In this document: in pieces, positions 57,822-64,000 of the stretch
Layout: each line of letters starts with the position of its first letter
Position numbering within the stretch: position 1 is the first letter of the stretch
Source of the DNA: Botryotinia globosa
Taxonomy: Eukaryota > Ascomycota > Leotiomycetes > Helotiales > Sclerotiniaceae
Assembly: GCA_014898425.1 (NCBI GenBank)
Contig: RCSZ01000002.1
Coordinates: forward strand, 3,100,001-3,164,000
Reading direction: 5' to 3'
DNA: 64,000 nucleotides
The notes under the pieces: model-generated
What the model saw: the letters and a program-made list of their open reading frames with translations, nothing else
What the model was told of the DNA's origin: nothing
The model's database searches: none
Program-made: the position numbers and the translations under genes

Positions 57822-58676
57822 ATGGAATACTCGGAGCGCTCAGAAAGAGCCCAAAACTCCTCATATTGGATCTCTTTTTCATACACATTGAGAAGGCTCT
57901 GTTGGCTACCATGGATCAAGCTCTCTCGAAGAAGTGCTTCAAGTGTTTGATCTGAGGTTCCATCGCCGTTGGATTTCTTTGGTTTGGGCTTGTGTCTTAG
58001 AGTTGAAGTGATGGTCAACTCAAGTTGCATGGTAATTCATATTTATCAACACCTTTCTAGATGTTAGTTAGTCAATTTAATGCATGGAATCTACCTCGTT
58101 CTATCCCATCAGGTTTGCGTGTCGATTGACAGTCGCGATTGTGTTTGTTCCGAAAAGAAAAGCTTGATGTTATGAATTTTCTAATTTTTGCCTTCTACTC
58201 ATAAGTAGGTTAGTTGCGGGTTACTCAAACCAACACTGTCGGCCTCCTATTTGACCTCGCCAAATTTTCAAAGCCGATTGTGGATACGAAAATCGCCCAT
58301 CCACCAATTTCTGCTCGCGAACAACTTTTTTTCCAGGTTAATAGGCCAAATGATTCATCGAGAGACCTCTATTGACCATTTGATAATCGTGGCAATGGGT
58401 CGCATGGCTTTTCATCTTTATTCATAGTGTCATTAGTTGCCACTTTTTATTTCTTTTCACGAGTGAAGAATTACTCTTATGCTAGAACTTCTCTGCGGGA
58501 AAGTTGCAGAACAAAGTATGCAGAGTATTACTGATTGTCAACTTCACCTCGAATTCAATTGTTATTCACAAAGATTCGCATCATAATAATAAGCATTATT
58601 TCACATTACGATCGTTTCTCTACCCTGGATCTTCAATTCCGGAACAAGTCACTTGACGTTCATTTAATCTGTAATC
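57822..58676. other. intergenic spacer
   Basis: The end of the CorA-like relic and the promoter of the Cys-rich gene. A minus-strand frame at 57689-58030 overlaps the relic and is not supported. Confidence 0.5.
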
Positions 58677-59695
58677 ATGGTTGTTCTACCCGATCCCGCT
58701 AGGTAAGACTTGTGTCCATTTCTATTTGCAACCTCCCCCGTTGTCCCCATAACTTCATAACTAACCCTTCACTCAGCGACAGATGGCCCTTCTTTGGACA
58801 CGTTTACTTACGACAAGATTCACTCCATCCCTCCCATGGTTCACGCCATCATGGGTCCCACGACGAAACTCTACGTCTCTGGAAGCTTCATCTTCCTCTC
58901 GATCCACAAAAAGACCAGTTTAAATTTGTTCTCTTCCTACAACGTCTCATGACAATGGTTGAAGAGCATTATCGCAAACGCCATAGTTCTCAAGATTGGA
59001 AAGTCTCAAAACCAATCGAAGATTGGTATCACCAAAGTATCCGCGATCTTTCTGGGTTGGGAGTTGACGAGAATTTCATGACCAGAGAGTGGAGAGAAGT
59101 AGTTCAGAAAGGAAATCAAAAAGAAGCGAAGAAAGAAAGAAAAGGGATGGATAAAGTACATTTGGAAATGTTGGAAAGAGAAAAAGAATATCGGTCTCAT
59201 CGATATCGTGGTGGGAGAAGAAAATCATATTATGAACCTTCCGATACCTCCTACGACGACGAATCATCAGAAGGTACAGTTTTCCATTACCATAAGCACA
59301 AATCCTCCAAACCGAAATCTCCCACCAAGAAAAAAGAAAAAGATCATCCAAGAGGGACACCTAAATGGGTAATTTGTCCGCGTCGCTCAAAACACTGTTC
59401 GCGCGAACATGAAATGGTTAAATGTAATGGACGCTGCGGTCTTACAGCTTGTGTGGAAGATGCCCATCGTTGTCATAAAATATACATCGACTACGAATGT
59501 ACGGATCCGGATTGTGAAAAGTGCAAGAAAATCAAAGAGAAACAGGAAGCATGGGAAAAGAAGGTGGCGAACCCTACGCATGAAGAGAAGTGGGTGGATT
59601 GTCCTTGTTCGGATCCGTGGTGTAGAAGGAAGGTTATGGAAATCAAGGAGATTCCGAAGCCGCCGAAGCCGAAGTTTTATGCTACCAAGCCTTGA
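58677..59695 (+). CDS. Cys/His-rich orphan protein
   Basis: Two exons, 58677-58702 and 58777-59695, with a 74-bp intron (GTAAGA..CAG); the Ser codon AG|C is split. The product is 314 aa starting MVVLPDPASDRWPFFGHV. The first ~130 residues contain LHLPLDPQKDQFKFVLFLQR and a helical region. A charged Lys/Glu/Arg linker follows. The C-terminal ~100 residues have about 15 Cys in a pattern like WVICPRRSKHC, VKCNGRCGLTACVEDAHRCH, YECTDPDCEKCK and WVDCPCSDPWC. This could be a zinc-binding or disulphide domain, but without a signal peptide zinc is more likely. I know no family for it. Lys-rich segments may direct it to the nucleus. Confidence 0.7.
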
Positions 59696-60607
59696 GGGGT
59701 GGAGATAGTGTTTGAACTTCTCTCAGTATGTGGAGCCTGAGTTTCATGAATTGTTTTGGGGAGATTGAGGGGCAATGTCTGGCTTGGGTTGAATGAATGT
59801 ATGTTTATAGTACGAGTCGATGTGGATGATTGAATGTCCATTGTTTGAATTCATATGAATGAATGAATAACTATTATATCAATCGACTTGAATGAAGAAG
59901 CGAAAGGTGTTAACTGTTCAATTTGAGAACTGGGATACAATCGTTCACGTCTTGTAGTTGGAAATAAAAGTAATGGTTTTTCTCACCGAGCGGTAGACAT
60001 CGAGTAGTTTGGAACTGCGATGAAAAATTGAGTACGCTGATATCGGGAAGAGATATTCTAGTCCATCAATGCATTTGAAATGCCTTCACGAGGGCCGGGA
60101 AATACAAATGAAAGATCTTTCGATAATCTAGATACATCATATCTCCATGCTCCTCCATCCCAACATTCGTCCATGAGAAGCAGTGCCTCCTAAGCCGAAG
60201 CTCAAGAATGGAGTAAAAGGTTAGCTTTTCTATTCCTTGAATATCTCAATCAAGGAATAAAAGTCCTCAGAACTCATTTCCTGCCACCTCTCTCCGTGAT
60301 GAACCCTTTTTGAAAATGACTAACTGCTCCCCAGTCCGCCAGCTTTGATATGAAGTACCTAGGTACTTGAAAGAATATCCCAGTAATCATTTGACAATAT
60401 ATCTAGAATATGTCTAATGAATTGATCACGAGATTCTTTGTCCGTGGTTGACCTCGAACAGTAGTATTGGTTAGCTGTAAATCTACACGCCGCTTAAACA
60501 TCGATATGACGTTATATCAGCCTACCACTTCTCATCTCCCATCCATCAACCAACCCCTTGGAATAAAACCCACTACCTTCCAAACCCATCTACCTCTGCC
60601 TCAAAAC
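59696..60607. other. intergenic spacer
   Basis: This is convergent with the small Cys/His gene. It is AT-rich and no gene is seen. Confidence 0.5.
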
Positions 60608-60961
60608 TTAAAACCCCTCACGTCTAAATAACTCATCTGCCTTCCTCAAACCCTCTTGAATCTCTTCTCTCGTCAACCGAAATTCTGTTCCCGCTAACGC
60701 TCTATCTACTCTCGCAATACTTGTCGTAGCTTCTATCTCATAAAATCCTCCTAGTCTCCACTTATCACGACATCGCTGACAAAATATTTTAACGGGTGGA
60801 CGTCGCACAATGATGGTTCCTGGCGCGGGTTTACAGGCAAAACTCATAGGAATGATTCTGTTGCTGTGGTACTGGGCAGGGTGGGAGGAGCAGCTAAGCC
60901 AGGGAGTAGGGTTTAGGGCGGTGGGAAGGTGCTGGCAGAGGTAGATGACCGGGTTGCACAT
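60608..60961 (-). CDS. small Cys/His protein, MC...CQH family, copy 3
   Basis: The ATG at 60961 gives MCNPVIYLCQHL; the frame opens further upstream but without ATG. The 117-aa product has spaced cysteines: WLSCSSHP, SFACKPAPG and then IFCQRCRDKW, followed by a helix (TREEIQEGLRKADELFR). It shares the plan of the two members at 26-28 kb (Met-Cys start, Cys-x-His, later CxxC). It has no signal peptide. The family is widespread in filamentous ascomycetes and uncharacterised; a zinc-binding fold is inferred only from spacing. It is single-exon and complete. Confidence 0.65.
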   Translation of the reverse strand: MCNPVIYLCQHLPTALNPTPWLSCSSHPAQYHSNRIIPMSFACKPAPGTIIVRRPPVKIFCQRCRDKWRLGGFYEIEATTSIARVDRALAGTEFRLTREEIQEGLRKADELFRREGF

Positions 60962-61544
60962 TTTTGGTGTTTGATTGGAGTCTGCTGACAACTATGGATC
61001 TGATCGGTTTGATATTCTGGGTTTCTCGATGAATCTGAGAGTTGTTCTTGAAGTATTGTTCTTTCGTATTTCGGTGTAAGAGGCATTTTTATAGATCTCT
61101 CATCATTTGTATCGAATGTTGAGATTAAACATAGGGCACAATGCTCAAACAATGATTGAACAACCGTAAAGAGACGTAATCAGGTATGCCGTATTTATAT
61201 TGTAGACCCTATCCCTTGAGCTTCTAGCCTTATAGAGTCAACTACCAAAGCACTTTTAGATGAAAACGAAACAGATCACTGCAGAAAAAATCGGAACATC
61301 GGATTAAATTGAACGGTGCTCATTTTAACGTTCGTAGACGTGAATGGAAGATTGATATTGATTGGTTTGCAAATTGTGATAGTAGAATTCACTGGAAATA
61401 AATCACATAGGCATGATCCCTTAAACAGAGGAACCTTTGTTTCCTCACAATTCTACATGCTCTCATCTGATCTATTTGCAAATCACACAACCACTGCAAA
61501 CAATTCATAAAGACAGACTCACAATGCCCAAACTCATACATTTC
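60962..61544. other. intergenic spacer
   Basis: The promoter of copy 3 and the 3' end of the membrane protein at 61545-63331. No gene is seen. Confidence 0.5.
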
Positions 61545-63331
61545 CTATGCCACAACAACCAAGCCCCCAATCGGCGCCCAACCATAGCAAACGACCACAA
61601 AGAGTAGTATCCATCCCCAATAACTCCTTCTAGTATGTCTCTCAAATTCCGCAATAAATAATCCGCTTGACTGTCCCAGACATAGCCAATGAATAGTAAA
61701 ATTGATTTGGGTGGAAGTTGCTTGTCTCTTTTGCCAGCCGGTGAGAATGTGAATTATGATGTAGGGAGCTGCGATGGCGATGATGAGAATCAGAGAGGCG
61801 AGGAAGAGAAAAATAGGTTCGAGATGTGTTGGGGGCAGACGCGTGAAGGAACCATGGGAGGGTATGCTGAGTATACATTTCTCTTTCTTTTAAGCTTGAA
61901 TGCTCGAGGCCAGACGCTTTTCAACTTTGGAAGGGTCTTCAAAGATATCCAGGAGATAATTTTTCAATCTTTTGATCTTGGTCGGTGGTGCACAAGGAGA
62001 GTCTTCCGGAGGCATGAGTGTATATGCTGGTAGGTCGTCAGCCGTATCGACTTCGCAAGTGAATTGTCCTTCCACATCCATATTGCCCCTGAACACGACG
62101 GCTGAGTTACCGAGCTTGCCTAATTCATCGTCGCTAGTTAGGTTTTCGCCTTCAATCTCTACTCGATCGATAGATCCAACTACTCCATCTACAACTGCAC
62201 CACGGTTAATTGCTTCATTCATGATCGATGAATGAACCAAGAAGACATTATCGTATTGCCTGCTGACCAAGCTTGCTAGCAGATTGATGATGCCAGCAAT
62301 CACGTAAGGTATTACAGTCAACCCGAAGGCAGCGTATCGGTAGATCTCTAACTGTGAACCCCTCGATTGGTAAAGTGTATACGACCCTATACATGTTTGA
62401 GCAATGGACCATAGTACCTGCAAAGCAGAGAATTGTGAAGAGATGGACATGGAGGATCCGATATCAGAAGCAGTATGACGAGGATTAATAGCCATATGTG
62501 GTGGTACAAAACAAAGCGTATAGCCTGGAGGTAGTTGGCAGAGGCCATGTAGTTGAATATCACCTACACGTATCAACTGCTGATCCAGAGACATCGCGCG
62601 GAAACGGTAAGATTGGAGCATAAAGAAACCCAACTGGGCCCATTTTGATTTTGGTGCATAATGCGCATACGGGGCTCTGACATGTAAAATGGCCTCGCGG
62701 GGATTCGTGCTATTTGAAATCTCTGATTGTATCTCTGACGCGCATGCGTGAAAGTCTGTCATCTTCATACGTTCAATCGTTGTGCTCTTGTCGAGAATAT
62801 TAGGTCCACAGAAACCTTGACAGTCATTATCAGGAATAGCTGCATCAAGTGCACAACCACGAATAAATTCCCCATCCCTGGGTCTCCAATCTTGTGAACG
62901 TACTACCATGCATAATGCATTCGCTCGTGCTGCCATTTGTAGAGGTGTGTTTGCCAACATGCTGGCCCTCAAGAATACATTTAATCCTCGGCGGACTCCT
63001 GCGTAAGGAACCAACAGACAGCAAGCCTTATACGCGGCAGATGCCCATGCGCTTTCTCCCGGAAGAGAGCGAACAGTTGCTGCGTGAATGGCACTAGAGA
63101 ATACTTAGCTCAGCATCAAGAGAATTGCTGTGCGTCTTACTAATTGCTGAGATAGAAAAATAGCACATTGTACCATCGGATTTTCGAGCAGTGAACACTT
63201 GGATCACTATTATGCGCGTCAATAGGCTCATCAGTAGAGCCAGTGGCATTGACGTTGGCAGCATCTATGACCGCCCACAGAAAGGTCGCAGTTATCGCTA
63301 TGAGAATACCATTCGAACTGTGAATTGCCAT
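61545..63331 (-). CDS. fungal multi-pass membrane protein with an in-frame TAA near the 3' end
   Basis: Exon 1 is 63141-63331 and exon 2 runs from 63093 downward, with a 47-bp intron (GTAAGA..TAG) between them. The start is MAIHSSNGILIAITATFLWA, a likely signal peptide. The frame reads cleanly to a TAA at 61890-61892 (464 aa). After it, in the same frame, 114 more codons follow to a TAG at 61545-61547. They encode at least two strong TM helices (LFLASLILIIAIAAPYIIIH and WGWILLFVVVCYGWAP). Upstream TM segments include YAAFGLTVIPYVIAGIINLL. I think the tail belongs to the same gene and the TAA truncates it, but no family is recognised and a genuine 464-aa product is possible. RPRDGEFIRGC and SMSISSQFSALQVL are other conserved-looking parts. 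Confidence 0.65.
61890..61892 (-). other. in-frame TAA inside or ending the membrane-protein frame
   Basis: The frame after it stays open for 114 codons of clearly membrane-type sequence. No splice pair that removes it while keeping frame was found. Confidence 0.55.
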
Positions 63332-64000
63332 TTTTGCAATCACATCGATATCATGTTCTTTAAATTAGAAACACGTTTATGAATTTGTACAAGAACGCAT
63401 TAGTTCTCCCGCAATGTGCAGTATTAGATCTGCATTTTCCCCGTGGAGGCAGTGCGCACGATGTGAAAGAATTAAAAAGCCTAGCCTCATTTTCCGCACG
63501 CCATGTTTTGCCTGACCCCAATCACGAAGTATAGATAGATGAAGCCAAGGTTTCGCGATGCATTCCAGTAAGCATGGGGTAATTGAGAGGAGCAACACGT
63601 GTAAAGTCACAATTCAGGCACCTCAAATTTCCACTATCATTCCCTACCTAATGCCGAATGGGAAATACCCATGTGGTTGGCTGAAGATTTTTATCATGTT
63701 CACCTTGAAAAACTACTTCCAGCCAAAGTAACTTTGCGCGATGGGTGGCGCAGATGTCGAAGAAGAAATCCGACAGAAGTACAACGGCGAAAATACTGTC
63801 TAAGATTCATTTCCTTACTCAAACATTTTCGGCGGTGACCATCATATTTCCCTCGACAGACTACTAATCTGTAAAGTGGAATAGTCAGCGAAATATTCGA
63901 CCAGTCTTTCTGAATGCACGCTATATTTCAATGTTGTCAGAAACAACCCCAAAATCAAGGTTGTGTGCAGAGTTAGGACTAAAATCTTCGACTGTTCTAC
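63332..64000. other. spacer to window end
   Basis: The promoter of the membrane-protein gene at the left. The remaining ~500 bp shows no supported gene. Confidence 0.5.

Noticed and set aside
57689..58030. 113-codon minus-strand frame
   Set aside because: Overlaps the last exon of the CorA-like relic and has no family features.
1..64000. tRNA, rRNA, CRISPR array or large retrotransposon
   Set aside because: No tRNA box A/B pair, repeat-spacer array, reverse transcriptase or integrase motif could be found by eye; a tRNAscan or RepeatMasker run would be decisive.
1..64000. secondary-metabolite or defence gene cluster
   Set aside because: An exporter fragment, a Zn2Cys6 factor and an amidase occur, but no core synthase or shared theme lies near them.

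Overview
The window reads as nuclear DNA of a filamentous ascomycete, most likely a leotiomycete close to the Sclerotiniaceae (Botrytis/Sclerotinia type). The organism call is an inference. It rests on introns of about 47-92 bp with GT..AG ends, fungus-only protein families (Zn2Cys6 and bZIP regulators, Elg1 and Utp8 orthologues, GPI-anchored cupredoxin, WTK..RPEF-type fungal proteins), long disordered Ser/Pro-rich proteins, and gene-sparse AT-rich spacers full of simple repeats. There is no operon structure, no CRISPR array, and no tRNA or rRNA gene that I could recognise.

Layout: 0-3 kb holds the 3' end of a 14-TM MFS exporter and a lineage-specific protein. 3.3-7.1 kb is a decaying block: a PAQR/HlyIII receptor-like gene with a nonsense codon and a lost splice donor, a TLC-domain gene whose only visible defect is one TAG, and possible relic coding sequence. 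7.9-14.1 kb holds a GPI-anchored cupredoxin, a CENP-X/MHF2 orthologue with a long acidic disordered arm, and a Zn2Cys6 regulator. 14.1-21.2 kb is a 7 kb stretch with no recognisable gene. 21.2-25.8 kb holds adenine deaminase (AAH1) and a 935-aa basic disordered protein. 26-28.2 kb holds two small Cys/His proteins of one family; a third lies at 60.6 kb.

29.9-43.1 kb is the housekeeping core: amidase, MAPR/Dap1-like heme protein, ribosomal protein eS25, the ELG1 clamp unloader and, divergent from it, UTP8 of the small-subunit processome. 43.1-55.6 kb is repeat-rich and carries an 882-aa fungal protein with a His-Ser repeat and a polyQ bZIP regulator. An AT-rich spacer behind these holds a 12-bp minisatellite and a 346-bp MITE-like element. 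55.6-64 kb holds a multiply broken CorA-like pseudogene, a Cys-rich orphan, the third small Cys/His protein, and a membrane protein whose frame is cut by one TAA.

Gene models below were assembled by eye. I extended or joined exons wherever frame, splice signals and family similarity agreed. The main surprise is the number of otherwise intact genes cut by one or a few lesions (PAQR, TLC, CorA-like, the 61.5-63.3 kb membrane protein), plus a one-base discrepancy at a splice junction in the essential eS25 gene. These are either real, recent gene losses or local assembly errors, and reads or RNA would decide. I see no new multi-gene defence or biosynthetic system in the window.
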